Shown here: in pieces, positions 8,213 through 17,077 of the stretch
Layout: every line of letters begins with the position of its first letter
Numbering within the stretch: position 1 is the stretch's first letter
Notes under the pieces: model-generated
Databases searched by the model: none
Seen by the model: only the letters and a program-made list of their open reading frames with translations
What the model was told of the DNA's origin: nothing
Assembly (NCBI GenBank): GCA_040877935.1
Contig: JBBDNB010000012.1
Span: 85,309-149,308 of the forward strand
Direction of reading: 5' to 3'
DNA: 64,000 bases
Source of the DNA: Chitinophagales bacterium
GTDB lineage: Bacteria > Bacteroidota > Bacteroidia > Chitinophagales > CAIOSU01
Program-made: the position numbers and the translations under genes

Positions 8213-9374
8213 ACTTTTCGAATACTTCTATTGATGAACTAATTCGCGACCTTAAATGTCCTAAGTTACTTGGTGCTTTTGTATGTGAGTTATCATTTTT
8301 GAACACACTTATTTTAGTTTCAATTTTTTGTTTTAGTTCGTCTTTTTTTGTATTGTCTATCGTTTTGTTTTCAAAGACAATTGTGTATGTAAGACCAAAG
8401 AAATACATATCCAAATCAATAATTGATGGAAATTGATTTTTGATTTCCAATGAATTTAACGCTTGTTTCAAATTTAATAAACGGGCCTCATATTGTTTGT
8501 TCGGGAATATGCTTGAAAACTTCCCATACTTATCATCAGTATCGGCAATAACGGAATAAATATATTCTTCGTAATACTTTTCCATTTTTGGTTTATAACT
8601 GCGTGCAACCTTGTTTACTGAATTTTCTTTGTTGAATTGCGACAATAAAGACAAACATCTAACAAAGTCAATTTTTGTTTCGCTACTCACACCTTTTACC
8701 GCAAATGTTTTAGTGAAGTCGGGCACAAAAAACTGAACTAAATTTTGATCTAAAAAATATAAAGAAGCTCTACTTTCCTGTGGCAATAAAGCTTCACCTT
8801 GTATGTTTATATTTCTAAAAACGGAAGAGTAATATTTTTGCTGCTCCCTTTCATCTGTAACAAAAGGCACCAAGTAAGAAAAGCCTAAAAATGTAGTTTC
8901 AAGAAACATATCGTCTATCTTGAAATCTATTTTTTTGTAGTTCCCGTCAGTAATTTTTGTAAGAATTTCTTGTTTGTTTTTTCCTTTTTCGGTTAATTTT
9001 TCAAACTTCCATTCAAGAATGTTGTCAAGTTGTTCGTCTATTTCTTCTTCGTCATCATTTTCATTTGCGAATTTTTCTATAGCTTTTTTGTATGTGGTCT
9101 CGTCAGGGAATAAACTAAGGTATGCTAACAAAACACTTGTTAATCGCTGCTGTCCATCAAGTATTAAATTTTGATTATTATTTTTATTCTTAAAAGCTCC
9201 AATTGTCACGGGAGGAACAAATTGTTTTTTCTTAAATGTATCAATTAAGGTTTCAACTTTTTTTTCATTCCAAACAAAATATCGTTGATAGTCCGGAAGT
9301 ATGATATTCTTTTTCAGAATTAATTCTATCCAATGTTTCAGACAATACTCCCCGTAATAAACTCTGTTGTCCAT
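8202..9374 (-). CDS. DUF262 (GmrS/ParB-like) protein
   Basis: 390 residues. The N-terminus has the DUF262 hallmarks: LPDYQRYFVW at about residue 27 and ILDGQQRLTSVLLAYL at about residue 73. DGQQR is the ParB/Srx-like nucleotide-binding or nuclease motif also found in the GmrS half of type IV GmrSD enzymes and in SspE. The rest is helical and contains no HNH nuclease, so this is not a complete GmrSD. The downstream overlapping gene supplies a HEPN protein instead. The pair resembles a two-component defence or abortive-infection module in which DUF262 senses and HEPN kills; that division of labour is inference. Confidence 0.75.
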   Translation of the reverse strand: MDNRVYYGEYCLKHWIELILKKNIILPDYQRYFVWNEKKVETLIDTFKKKQFVPPVTIGAFKNKNNNQNLILDGQQRLTSVLLAYLSLFPDETTYKKAIEKFANENDDEEEIDEQLDNILEWKFEKLTEKGKNKQEILTKITDGNYKKIDFKIDDMFLETTFLGFSYLVPFVTDEREQQKYYSSVFRNINIQGEALLPQESRASLYFLDQNLVQFFVPDFTKTFAVKGVSSETKIDFVRCLSLLSQFNKENSVNKVARSYKPKMEKYYEEYIYSVIADTDDKYGKFSSIFPNKQYEARLLNLKQALNSLEIKNQFPSIIDLDMYFFGLTYTIVFENKTIDNTKKDELKQKIETKISVFKNDNSHTKAPSNLGHLRSRISSSIEVFEKYAS

Positions 9375-9619
9375 AAATTATTTTTCTTTACTGTGGTTCT
9401 TACCATTGTGCATTGTCGTCTTTAAGTAACCACTCATTTAACCCTCATAAAACTTCTTATACCTGACATGTAAGATTGTTGTATATACACAAGTGGTGTT
9501 AGGGTTTATCTATTGTAAATGTACATTTTTTCACAATTCATCAATAGGACTTTTAATATTTTTTATTCAATCAATCATCTATAAAAACGTGGTTTGGTTG
9601 TTCGGCTTAATCTTTGGAG

Positions 9620-9661
9620 ATTCCCCGATCTTTAGTTCTAAGGGACATAAAGTCGGGGAAT
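9620..9661. repeat. hairpin repeat in the gene-free region
   Basis: ATTCCCCGA-T-CTTTA at the left arm pairs with TAAAG-TCGGGGAAT at the right arm around a 13-base loop. It is one of several unrelated palindromes in the 9375-10369 gap, which contains no convincing gene. Confidence 0.45.
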
Positions 9662-9833
9662 GACGGGGTTTCAAAAGGTATGGTAGTTTCCTAGACCTAA
9701 AATAAAAGCCGTCCTTTAGAATCCTTAGAGCGTGGCTTTGTGTGTTGGCTAAGGATGTGGCAATCTCCCAAATCCTACCAGATTCTTCCCTTCGCTTCCT
9801 GCCCCTGCCGATTCAGGCGGGTGCTCCGTTCTG

Positions 9834-9866
9834 CCCGCCCGTACCGAAAAGGTACGTTCGGGCGGG
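9834..9866. repeat. CCCGCCCG/CGGGCGGG hairpin
   Basis: CCCGCCCG and inner GTACC pair with GGTAC and CGGGCGGG around a short A-rich loop. It is similar in kind to the GC-rich hairpin at 3290-3315. Confidence 0.5.
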
Positions 9867-9997
9867 AATGACGGTTTCAATTTAACCTCAATGCTGCTCT
9901 TTCTGTTTTCGAATCCAAAGCAATATTGTTATGAAAACGCAAACCCGCGTGAGGGATGGAAGCGGTATCCTTTTGGGGCGGGGCATTAGTGTTGCGG

Positions 9998-10084
9998 GCT
10001 TTGGGAAAGCGACCAGCGGAAGCTCATACTAAAGTCCATTTGCAACACTTTGCCATCGCACCAAAAGATAGAGCGGACAGCCCG
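9998..10084 (+). repeat. dispersed ~87-bp repeat, copy 1
   Basis: This stretch, with the landmarks AAAGCGACCAGCGGAAGCT, GTCCATTTGCAACACTTTGC and CACCAAAAGATAGAGCGGA, recurs nearly unchanged in the same orientation at 48641-48729, 38 kb away. It has no reading frame of interest. The remainder of the 9375-10369 gap, including short GATGTGCTGAT direct repeats near 10100-10140, shows no gene. Confidence 0.7.
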
Positions 10085-10369
10085 GTAAACACGCCATTCT
10101 GATGATTTGATGTGCTGATTTTTTGATGTGCTGATGGATTGATTTGAGGATGAAAAATAGTGTCTTAAAATTCAAATTCTACCATTTTTTGGCAGAAAAA
10201 TTTATGTATTATCCTGAAACACTTGTAAATATTGATGGTTCAGAGGGGAATTATTTTGTCCAACTTTTTAAATGCCACCTCTTAGTTATGGTTTAAATCA
10301 TTTTTATTTTGATATTTAGGTTTGTTTAGGATTTATTTTTTAGCAATTAGGATTTCCGGTTTATCCGGC

Positions 10370-11599
10370 TTAGGCTTTGTGCAGTTCCATCACCGTAATT
10401 TCGGGCAAGATGCCGATGCGGCCGGGATAGCCGAGGAAGCCAAAACCGCGATTGACGTATAAATATTGTTGACCTTTTTGGTAAAGTCCTGCCCATTGTG
10501 GATAGATGTATTGGCTGGGGCTCCAGCGGAAGGAACCGAATTCTATACCAAATTGTGCACCGTGGGTATGTCCGGAAAAGGTGATGTCGATTTTGGGATA
10601 TTTGGGAATGACTTGGGCATCCCAGTGGCTGGGGTCATGGCTGAGTAGGAGTTTTACGGGAATGTTTTCCGTACCTTTTTCAGCCAGGTCGAGTCGCCCT
10701 TTTTTGCCAAAGCGCTTGGCACTCCAGTTTTCTACACCAAGCACGGCAATTTTTTCGCCATTTCTTTCTATGATGCGGTTTTCATTGAGCAAAAGCTGCC
10801 AGCCCATTTTGCGCTGCATATCCTGTAGCAATTGCATGTTTTTATCCTTTTCGGCTTGGTCTTTCCAGCGGTAATAATCGCCATAATCGTGATTGCCCAG
10901 ACAGGAGTAAATGCCTTCTTTGGCCTTGATTTGGGCGAAATATTCCAGATAGGGCAAAAACTCATCTGCGCGGTTGTTTACCAAATCACCGGTAAACAAT
11001 ACAATATCTGGCTTTTCGCGATTGATCATTTCAATGGCGCGAAGGATGGGCCTTTTGGCAGTAAAGGAGCCGGAGTGGATATCGGAAATCTGCACGATTT
11101 TAAAGCCCTGGAAGGATTTTGGCAAATGGGGCAATTTCACCTGTGCACGGTGCAATTGGTAGTTGTAGGCATTTTTGACCATTCCGTAAATGCCGCTGAG
11201 CAAGGGGATGGCACCGAATACAATGGTGAGTTTCCCGAAAAATGATGCTCGGTCGGGCATGGTGCCTTCTGTTTTTTCGTCCCCAAAAAAGGAAAAGCTC
11301 CAGCGCAGAAATCTCCCGGTATCTTCCAATAGCAGGAAAAAGACTACGAATAACTTGGACAGGTACAAGAGCAGGATGACCGCAAAAATGTAAGTGCGCA
11401 GAGCATCTGGCCACAGCGGAATGGGGATGAACAAAATAGCCAGAACACAGGTCATGCTGGCAATGCCCACTGCCCAATAGCCCCATTTGATCCAATGGAG
11501 TTCGCTGCGAAATCCCGCCTTAAACGCCTGGAAGGCATAAAGGTCGATGAGAAACATCAGCAGTATTACAAAAAGTATGGGGGCAATAAGTCGGGTCAT
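10370..11599 (-). CDS. membrane-anchored metallophosphoesterase (YkuE/YaeI-like)
   Basis: 409 residues. The first about 150 contain four hydrophobic helices; the rest is a calcineurin-like phosphoesterase domain with the full metal-site series: VQISDIHSG, FTGDLVNN, LGNHDYGDY, LLSHDPSHWD and FSGHTHGAQFG. The family hydrolyses phosphomonoesters or phosphodiesters, including lipid intermediates in YkuE/LpxH relatives; the exact substrate cannot be read from the sequence. It is divergent from the M1 peptidase gene with only 34 bases between start codons, so their promoters must overlap. Confidence 0.88.
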   Translation of the reverse strand: MTRLIAPILFVILLMFLIDLYAFQAFKAGFRSELHWIKWGYWAVGIASMTCVLAILFIPIPLWPDALRTYIFAVILLLYLSKLFVVFFLLLEDTGRFLRWSFSFFGDEKTEGTMPDRASFFGKLTIVFGAIPLLSGIYGMVKNAYNYQLHRAQVKLPHLPKSFQGFKIVQISDIHSGSFTAKRPILRAIEMINREKPDIVLFTGDLVNNRADEFLPYLEYFAQIKAKEGIYSCLGNHDYGDYYRWKDQAEKDKNMQLLQDMQRKMGWQLLLNENRIIERNGEKIAVLGVENWSAKRFGKKGRLDLAEKGTENIPVKLLLSHDPSHWDAQVIPKYPKIDITFSGHTHGAQFGIEFGSFRWSPSQYIYPQWAGLYQKGQQYLYVNRGFGFLGYPGRIGILPEITVMELHKA

Positions 11600-11604
11600 T
11601 GTGG

Positions 11605-11612
11605 TATTTTTG
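11605..11612 (+). promoter_or_regulatory. -7 promoter box of the M1 peptidase gene
   Basis: TATTTTTG is a perfect TAnnTTTG box 21 bases before the ATG at 11634. A matching -33 TTTG is not evident, perhaps because the region is shared with the divergent gene. Confidence 0.45.
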
Positions 11613-11633
11613 GGCTAAAATCAATAATCGATT

Positions 11634-13292
11634 ATGCGTCAAATTTGTTTTCTAATTGCCTTAATATTTTCCCTGGATTGCACAGCTCAGCAATTGTTTT
11701 CCAAAACGGATACTTTTACCGAGGCGGACAGCCTGCGGGGTTCACTCAACAAAGATAGGACTTGTTTTGATGTACATTTTTATCATTTGGATATAAAAGT
11801 AGATCCGGATAGTCAGTTTATCAGTGGCAGCAATACCATTGCTTTTGAGGTGGTGCACAGCTTTAAGCGATTGCAACTGGATCTGTTCAAGAATATGCAG
11901 ATCAATGCGGTAATGCAGGGAGAGGACAGTCTGGAATTTGTGCGGCACCACGATGCTTTTTATGTGTATTTTGATGAGAACCCCAGGAAAGGAGCGCTGC
12001 ATGAAATCACGGTGCATTACGAGGGAAAACCGATCGTGGCCGAAAATGCTCCTTGGGATGGTGGATTTGTTTGGAAAAAAGACAGCAATGGAAAGCATTG
12101 GGTAGGCGTGGCTTGTCAAGGTATGGGAGCGAGCGTTTGGTGGCCCAATAAAGACCACCTGTCGGATGAGCCGGACAGTATGTTGATTTCGGTTGCGGTG
12201 CCTGAAAATTTGATGAATGTTTCCAATGGTCGGTTAAGGAATACGGAAGTTTTGGAAAATGGCTGGAAGCGATTTAATTGGTTTGTTTCCAATCCCATCA
12301 ACAATTACAATGTTACGCTGAATATTGCCGATTATGCCTATTTCTCGGATGAATATGAACGAGCGGAAAGTACGGAAACCTTGCATTATTATGTATTGAA
12401 CGAAAACCTTGAAAAAGCCAAAACCCATTTTGAGCAGGTTAAGCCCATGATGCGCTGTTTTGAGGAATATATGGGGGAATATCCTTTTTGGGAAGATGGC
12501 TATAAACTGGTGGAAACGCCCTATTTGGGCATGGAACATCAGTCGGCCATAGCCTATGGAAATGAGTACAAAACGGGCTATGCCGGCCGGGATTATTCCC
12601 GCATTGGGCTGGAATTTGATTATATCATCATTCACGAAACCGGACACGAATGGTGGGGCAATGCCGTGAGTGTGGCAGATATTGCTGATTTGTGGGTGCA
12701 CGAGGGCTTTTGCACTTATTCGGAAGCGATATATGTGGAGTGCATGTACGATAAGGAAAAAGCGCTGGAATACATCAATGCGAAAAAACCGGGCGTTCAG
12801 AACAAAAAACCAATGTTGGGCGTGCAGGGCGTAAATCATGAGGGTTCGAGCGATATGTACAGCAAGGGCATGTTGGTGTTGAATACTTTGCGCTCATTGG
12901 TTGAGGATGATGAATTGTGGTGGAATACCATTCGGGCTTTGGTGGCTGAATTTTCTTATACAACTACGGATACGGAAGAAGTAGTGGCTTTTTTAAGTGA
13001 GAAATTAAACAAGGATTTGACAGCATTTTTTGAGCAATATTTGGCTTATCCGAATATTCCCGTTTTTGAATATCGACTGGACAGAAGTAGAAAATCGGCC
13101 GAGCTTTCATATCGCTGGAAAGCCGATGTTGCTGATTTTGATATGCCCGTTATTGTGCGTTTTGCCGGAGAGAAAAAATGGATTTTCCCAAAAAGAGGGG
13201 AGTGGCAAAAAATGGAAATTCCGTTGAGGAAAAAGGAGGATTTCTCTGTGGCCGAGGAATTGTTTTATGTTGGGGTGGAAAAGGTGGATTGA
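11634..13292 (+). CDS. M1-family aminopeptidase-like metallopeptidase
   Basis: 552 residues with a signal peptide (ICFLIALIFSLDCTAQQ). The substrate-binding loop is LGMEHQSAIAYGN in place of GAMEN. The zinc site is HETGHEWWGN at about residue 334, with the third ligand in LWVHEGF 19 residues later. A downstream Tyr-containing segment (SDMYSKGMLVLNTLR) fits the M1 family. It lacks the long C-terminal helical domain of the ~850-residue M1 enzymes, as is usual for the short exported Bacteroidota versions. It probably trims peptides in the periplasm or on the cell surface. Confidence 0.9.
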   Translation: MRQICFLIALIFSLDCTAQQLFSKTDTFTEADSLRGSLNKDRTCFDVHFYHLDIKVDPDSQFISGSNTIAFEVVHSFKRLQLDLFKNMQINAVMQGEDSLEFVRHHDAFYVYFDENPRKGALHEITVHYEGKPIVAENAPWDGGFVWKKDSNGKHWVGVACQGMGASVWWPNKDHLSDEPDSMLISVAVPENLMNVSNGRLRNTEVLENGWKRFNWFVSNPINNYNVTLNIADYAYFSDEYERAESTETLHYYVLNENLEKAKTHFEQVKPMMRCFEEYMGEYPFWEDGYKLVETPYLGMEHQSAIAYGNEYKTGYAGRDYSRIGLEFDYIIIHETGHEWWGNAVSVADIADLWVHEGFCTYSEAIYVECMYDKEKALEYINAKKPGVQNKKPMLGVQGVNHEGSSDMYSKGMLVLNTLRSLVEDDELWWNTIRALVAEFSYTTTDTEEVVAFLSEKLNKDLTAFFEQYLAYPNIPVFEYRLDRSRKSAELSYRWKADVADFDMPVIVRFAGEKKWIFPKRGEWQKMEIPLRKKEDFSVAEELFYVGVEKVD

Positions 13293-13334
13293 TTTTAGGA
13301 ACGAGCTTGAAAACTCGTACTAGTGATGTGGATT

Positions 13335-14000
13335 CTACTTTGATGCTTTTATCACTATATAACTGCTATTAGTATCAGCTATATTATTAAAAGTATCATT
13401 GAAAATAACTTGAAATGGAAATTTAAATTCTCCAACCTTTTTATGAATGACTTCCATTTTATTCAAGTAACCTTCTGTTTTTTTTCTAAATATGTCATAC
13501 ACGCCTTTATCATTGGTACCGTAAACTTTGTTTATAGAACCAGGAGGCGTAGCAACATATACCGACAATTGAAGAGTATCTCCTACTTTAATATCAAGTG
13601 AGTTAGATTTTGCATAACAAAAGTACTGGCCTTCTTCAAATTCAAGACCGCCTTCACTATCATAAAACCTTCTATACACTAATTCACCACTAGGATTAAA
13701 AAAATTATACTGTTTCAGTAAACCACTTGTATCATAAATATACTCTTCATTAATTTTTTTTAAATCAACTATGCTACCCTTTAGTGCAATTGAACCATTA
13801 GGGTAGAAACAACTATAATTTTCAAGTTTATCATTATACTCATTAAAATCACACCGTATTTTCTCCTTATTAGCGTAAGTGATACTGCTTAAAACAACAT
13901 CAATTTGATTAGTATTATCATTATCATTGTTGCAACAGAGTAGAAGAACAAATAAAAAAGACAGCATACATTTTTTTAGTACCAACATATTTAAGTGCAA
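13335..14000 (-). CDS. hypothetical lipoprotein
   Basis: 221 residues with a lipoprotein signal (KCMLSFLFVLLLCCNNDNDN). ATG at 13988 (residue 5) is as likely a start as the one at 14000. The body shows YwqK/MORN-like wording (YNDKLENYSCFYPNGSIALKGSI, then LKQYNFFNPSGELVYRRFYDSEGG), i.e. short antiparallel hairpin repeats, followed by a beta-rich C-terminal domain. Function unknown. It is AT-rich and lies next to the toxin-antitoxin cluster, convergent with the M1 peptidase gene. Confidence 0.55.
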   Translation of the reverse strand: MHLNMLVLKKCMLSFLFVLLLCCNNDNDNTNQIDVVLSSITYANKEKIRCDFNEYNDKLENYSCFYPNGSIALKGSIVDLKKINEEYIYDTSGLLKQYNFFNPSGELVYRRFYDSEGGLEFEEGQYFCYAKSNSLDIKVGDTLQLSVYVATPPGSINKVYGTNDKGVYDIFRKKTEGYLNKMEVIHKKVGEFKFPFQVIFNDTFNNIADTNSSYIVIKASK

Positions 14001-14117
14001 TTATTTGTTATGTATCCAGATTTAAATTCTCATCATACCCCACTAAAATAGAAAATTTCCGGATTGGTTATTTTAGGTTGCTTTGAATTAGACCATAAAA
14101 ATACTCACTAATAAAAA

Positions 14118-14149
14118 TTCGCTTTTAGCGAACTATTTTATTAGTTTTG
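14118..14149 (+). promoter_or_regulatory. higBA promoter and probable autorepressor operator
   Basis: The -7 box TAGTTTTG (14142-14149) is perfect. The expected -33 position, 19-20 bases upstream, coincides with the palindrome TTCGC-tttta-GCGAA (14118-14132). Toxin-antitoxin operons are normally repressed by their own HTH antitoxin, so this palindrome is the obvious operator candidate. The box also shows that translation must begin downstream of 14149. Confidence 0.55.
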
Positions 14150-14158
14150 ATGTGTGTT

Positions 14159-14488
14159 ATGAAAGTTCACTTAATCAAATGGAAATCTGTTGAAGGATTC
14201 ATTTTGAATCACGCGCGTTCAAAAGTATCATTTGAAGGCTTTAAAGAAAGTATTAAACAGGCAGATTGGAACTCGATCAATGATGTTCAGCAAACATTTG
14301 CTTCAGCAGATTTAATAAGTAACAATAGAATAGTTTTTAACATTGGAGGTAATAATTATCGTATGATTTGTGCTTTTTGGTTTGGCCCTAAAATGGTTCA
14401 TCTATACTTGAAATGGATTGGCACACATGCAGAGTACACAAAATTATGCAGCAGAAACCTTCAATATTCAATTGATAAATTTTCATGA
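14159..14488 (+). CDS. higB: HigB-type mRNA interferase toxin
   Basis: 109 residues from ATG 14159. It matches the HigB toxin family: NARS/KxxFEGFKESI at the N-terminus, RIVFNIGGNNYRMICAFWF in the core beta-strand and YLKWIGTHAEYTKL near the C-terminus. Family members cleave mRNA on the ribosome when free of antitoxin. The in-frame TTG at 14147 is inside the -7 box, so ATG 14159 is the start, giving a leaderless or nearly leaderless message. Its stop overlaps the antitoxin start by 4 bases; toxin-first order is normal for higBA. Confidence 0.85.
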   Translation: MKVHLIKWKSVEGFILNHARSKVSFEGFKESIKQADWNSINDVQQTFASADLISNNRIVFNIGGNNYRMICAFWFGPKMVHLYLKWIGTHAEYTKLCSRNLQYSIDKFS

Positions 14489-14904
14489 AAATGACGAACT
14501 ATATTATCATCAGGACAGAAGATCAATATTATGCTTATTGCAATGAACTCGAAAGATTGAGCTCAAAATACCAAGACAATCCTTCTGATGTGTTATTGGA
14601 TAAGATAGAAACGCTTACACTGCTAATAGAACATTATGACCAAGAACATTCAAGTCTCAATGAGCTTGACCCCATTGAACTGTTGAAGTATTTGATGAAA
14701 GAAAATCAATTGAAGCAAATAGAACTGGCGAATCTGCTTCAGATTTCAAAAGGGCATTTGTCAGATATATTAAGCTACAAAAAAGGTCTTTCCAAAAATA
14801 TCATTCGATTGCTTTCTGAAAGATTCAAGGTAAGGCAGAGTGCTTTTAACAGACCCTATAAATTAATTTCAGATATTGACAAGCAGTACAGAAATGCGAG
14901 TTGA
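14485..14904 (+). CDS. higA: HigA-type HTH antitoxin
   Basis: 139 residues. The C-terminal part is an XRE-type helix-turn-helix: ELLKYLMKENQLKQIELANLL, ISKGHLSDILSYKKGLSKNIIRLLSERF. The N-terminal ~65 residues are helical and probably bind the toxin. It neutralises HigB and should repress the operon through the dyad at 14118-14132. Translation is coupled to the toxin (ATGA overlap). Confidence 0.83.
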   Translation: MKMTNYIIIRTEDQYYAYCNELERLSSKYQDNPSDVLLDKIETLTLLIEHYDQEHSSLNELDPIELLKYLMKENQLKQIELANLLQISKGHLSDILSYKKGLSKNIIRLLSERFKVRQSAFNRPYKLISDIDKQYRNAS

Positions 14905-14919
14905 ATGTAATTGTTAAAA

Positions 14920-15189
14920 TCATTTGCTTGTTAGCTGTTTATCTGATTTTGGGTTTTGTTCCAAGGCTAGTTTATGTAAAAACTCAGGAGCGAAATCAGC
15001 ACCATTTTCCCACTCAATTGTCCATCTGTTTAATGTAAAACTTTTGAAGTACTCAACATTTTTTAGAGGTTGATAAATGGGACCTGCTAAATGTTTTTTT
15101 AAGTCAATTGTTCTGCGTAATCCATCATTAAAACTAAGCTCAAGTTTGTATTCTTTTAAATGTTTTGCAGTTGTTACCTTTATTAGCAT
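14920..15189 (-). CDS. DUF2442 protein
   Basis: 89 residues matching DUF2442: an N-terminal beta-strand LIKVTTAKHLKEYKLELSFNDG, then IDLKKHLAGPIYQPLKN, YFKSFTLNRWTIEWENGADF and APEFLH. DUF2442 genes are very often the downstream partner of DUF4160 genes, as here (5-base gap), in a conserved two-gene unit with toxin-antitoxin-like distribution. Biochemical role not established. Confidence 0.85.
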   Translation of the reverse strand: MLIKVTTAKHLKEYKLELSFNDGLRRTIDLKKHLAGPIYQPLKNVEYFKSFTLNRWTIEWENGADFAPEFLHKLALEQNPKSDKQLTSK

Positions 15190-15194
15190 GTGAA

Positions 15195-15452
15195 TTATTT
15201 TAATGGTTCTATTTTATTTAACTGTTTGAATTGCATGGCAAGTTTCCAGTCTTCCAATAATTCTTCTTTGTGTAAATCAATCCATTCATAAATAAGTTTC
15301 AAGGCTCTCCTTGGCATTTCACCTTTTATAACTCCATTTTCCAGTTCAACCTTTGCGTCATAATCCTGGTATTCTATATGGATATGTGGTGGGTTATGAT
15401 CATTGTAAAACATTCTTACTACTATTCCATAAAATCTACTTATTTCTGGCAT
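15195..15452 (-). CDS. DUF4160 protein
   Basis: 85 residues with the family signature MPEISRFYGIVVRMFYNDHNPPHIHIEY: a Tyr-rich start and the HNPPHIH cluster. The C-terminal half RALKLIYEWIDLHKEELLEDW is helical. It is the upstream gene of a DUF4160-DUF2442 pair. The pair is adjacent to higBA, making 14.1-15.5 kb a small cluster of addiction-type modules. Confidence 0.87.
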   Translation of the reverse strand: MPEISRFYGIVVRMFYNDHNPPHIHIEYQDYDAKVELENGVIKGEMPRRALKLIYEWIDLHKEELLEDWKLAMQFKQLNKIEPLK

Positions 15453-15560
15453 GAAATAAAATTACATTTTTTTTGGAATCTTTAGATGGAGCAATATTAA
15501 ATTCGTGTATTCACGGCATAATGGTATGGGCGTAGGAATTTTCTAATACATATTTTCGCT

Positions 15561-16331
15561 TCAAGGACATTCAGAATCTAAAAGCTCAACTTTTACATTT
15601 TCTGTAATGATTTCAGAGAGCAGTTTTAATTCATCAGAGTCAAATTTCTGTGCCAATTCTAAAAGTGCTACATCCTTAGTCAGGGGCTTATAGTTGTTGT
15701 AATCCACAAAGCGTATGCCTTCAATATATCTTGGGTTAAAAGCTTCGCGAAAGCGCATGCCACCAACATTTGTTTCAAAGCTGTAGGCCAGGTAATCTAC
15801 TGTAAAAGAATCAGTCTGTATCCAATAGAGATAGATGTCCTCAAAATCTTCGCCACCGCCTTCCTGGTCAAAAGTGACTTGTAGCAAATGGTATTTTTTA
15901 TTATTGATGTTTTCTTCTCCCAGGTATTTTTTGTTTACAGCCTCATCATTCAAGCGCCAGGGCAATTGCACAAAATAATGCACTGAATTTACAGAAGCGG
16001 AATATTTTGCCGCCATTGTGTCTGGGATTTGCTGTGTAGCACCGTTTTTTAATCTTCTGAAACCTGTTGGACTAAGTACATCCCTGATTGTAGCTGATGA
16101 ATCATTGCTGATGCGCTCCAAAGTCATTTGTCCGCATTGGCCAATGCTTTTGTAGCTTTTGTCTCTGAAATCAAAACGCACCTTAGCGTTTGCAAATGCT
16201 TGTGTGCCAGATTTTTCAATGGCTTTATCTACAATTTTTTGAGCATTATGTGATTCTTCTGGGTTGTTTTGGCAAGCAACAAATAGAAATAAAACAAGAA
16301 AATAAGAAAGTCCCGATTTTTGTTTTTGCAT
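15561..16331 (-). CDS. DUF6503-family lipoprotein
   Basis: 256 residues; lipoprotein signal (FLVLFLFVACQ). The pattern AQKIVDKAIEKSGTQAFANAKVRFDFRDKSY is the typical opening of DUF6503 proteins, which are beta-rich, LolA/LolB-like-sized lipoproteins found throughout Flavobacteriia and relatives. It follows the glycosyltransferase gene by 9 bases and is probably co-transcribed with it. The function is unknown; a lipid- or envelope-related role would fit its location. Confidence 0.75.
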   Translation of the reverse strand: MQKQKSGLSYFLVLFLFVACQNNPEESHNAQKIVDKAIEKSGTQAFANAKVRFDFRDKSYKSIGQCGQMTLERISNDSSATIRDVLSPTGFRRLKNGATQQIPDTMAAKYSASVNSVHYFVQLPWRLNDEAVNKKYLGEENINNKKYHLLQVTFDQEGGGEDFEDIYLYWIQTDSFTVDYLAYSFETNVGGMRFREAFNPRYIEGIRFVDYNNYKPLTKDVALLELAQKFDSDELKLLSEIITENVKVELLDSECP

Positions 16332-16340
16332 GATTTGGAT

Positions 16341-17069
16341 TTATTTCTTGCTGAAAAACCTGTAAAATAGAATCTTCATAAAGTTAGCGCATTCGATCAG
16401 CATCTGTTTCCAGCTTATTTTAGAAAATGTCACGGTATCTTTCAGGGAAACCGGTACTGTTATTATTTTCAAGGTTTTGTCCTGATTTGCGAGGTAAAGA
16501 AATTCGAGGTCAAACAAATATCTGTTGATTTTGGTTTTAAGCAGGATTTTTTTGCCTTTGTTGTTAAATCCCTTTAGACCTGTTTGTGTATCTGAAGTAG
16601 GGAGCTGAAGCAGCATGCGAACACTAGAACGCAGCAACCTGGATATTAAGACCCTTAAGAATGGGACATTCTTATAATAATCCGTTTCCCTTGATCCCAC
16701 AGCAATATCTGCTTGTTCAAAGAGAAGATTTTCATACATGTTTGCCAGATCTTTTTCGGCATATGGAAAATCTATATCGGTGAATATCTGCAAATCACTT
16801 TTTCCCAAAGCAATTCCTTTCCTTATTGCATTGCCTTTGCCTTTATTTATAGCTAAATGCTCAATACATAAATCAGGTATTTTTTGATTTAAAGAAAGCA
16901 ATGCAGCATCATTTATACCTTTGCTTGATCCATCATTTACAATAATGACTTGAATATTTGTATCAGGCAGTAATTTGCGAATTTCGATGTAGCTGTTGAA
17001 TACATTTTTTTCCCAATCAGGAAGCGGGTTGTAGCAGGGGAGAATTAAATCGAGAGTGGGTTTATTCAT
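16341..17069 (-). CDS. family 2 glycosyltransferase (DPG synthase-like)
   Basis: 242 residues with a GT-A fold: LDLILPCYNPL at the start, VIIVNDGSS for the nucleotide, FTDIDFPYAEKDL as the DxD-like metal site, VGSRETDYY, and SDTQTGLKGF as the acceptor-side motif. This wording is typical of dolichyl/undecaprenyl-phosphate sugar synthases, which load a sugar onto a lipid carrier. The C-terminal membrane segments of larger DPM synthases are absent. A perfect -7 box (TAAATTTG, minus strand, 17078-17085) lies 8 bases before the ATG, so the leader is minimal. The adjacent GT-C-like protein could use the product. Confidence 0.85.
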   Translation of the reverse strand: MNKPTLDLILPCYNPLPDWEKNVFNSYIEIRKLLPDTNIQVIIVNDGSSKGINDAALLSLNQKIPDLCIEHLAINKGKGNAIRKGIALGKSDLQIFTDIDFPYAEKDLANMYENLLFEQADIAVGSRETDYYKNVPFLRVLISRLLRSSVRMLLQLPTSDTQTGLKGFNNKGKKILLKTKINRYLFDLEFLYLANQDKTLKIITVPVSLKDTVTFSKISWKQMLIECANFMKILFYRFFSKK

Positions 17070-17077
17070 TAGTACAA

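Noticed and set aside
8202..9374. Complete GmrSD type IV restriction enzyme
   Set aside because: Only the DUF262 half is present; no HNH/DUF1524 domain is encoded in this gene or its neighbours.
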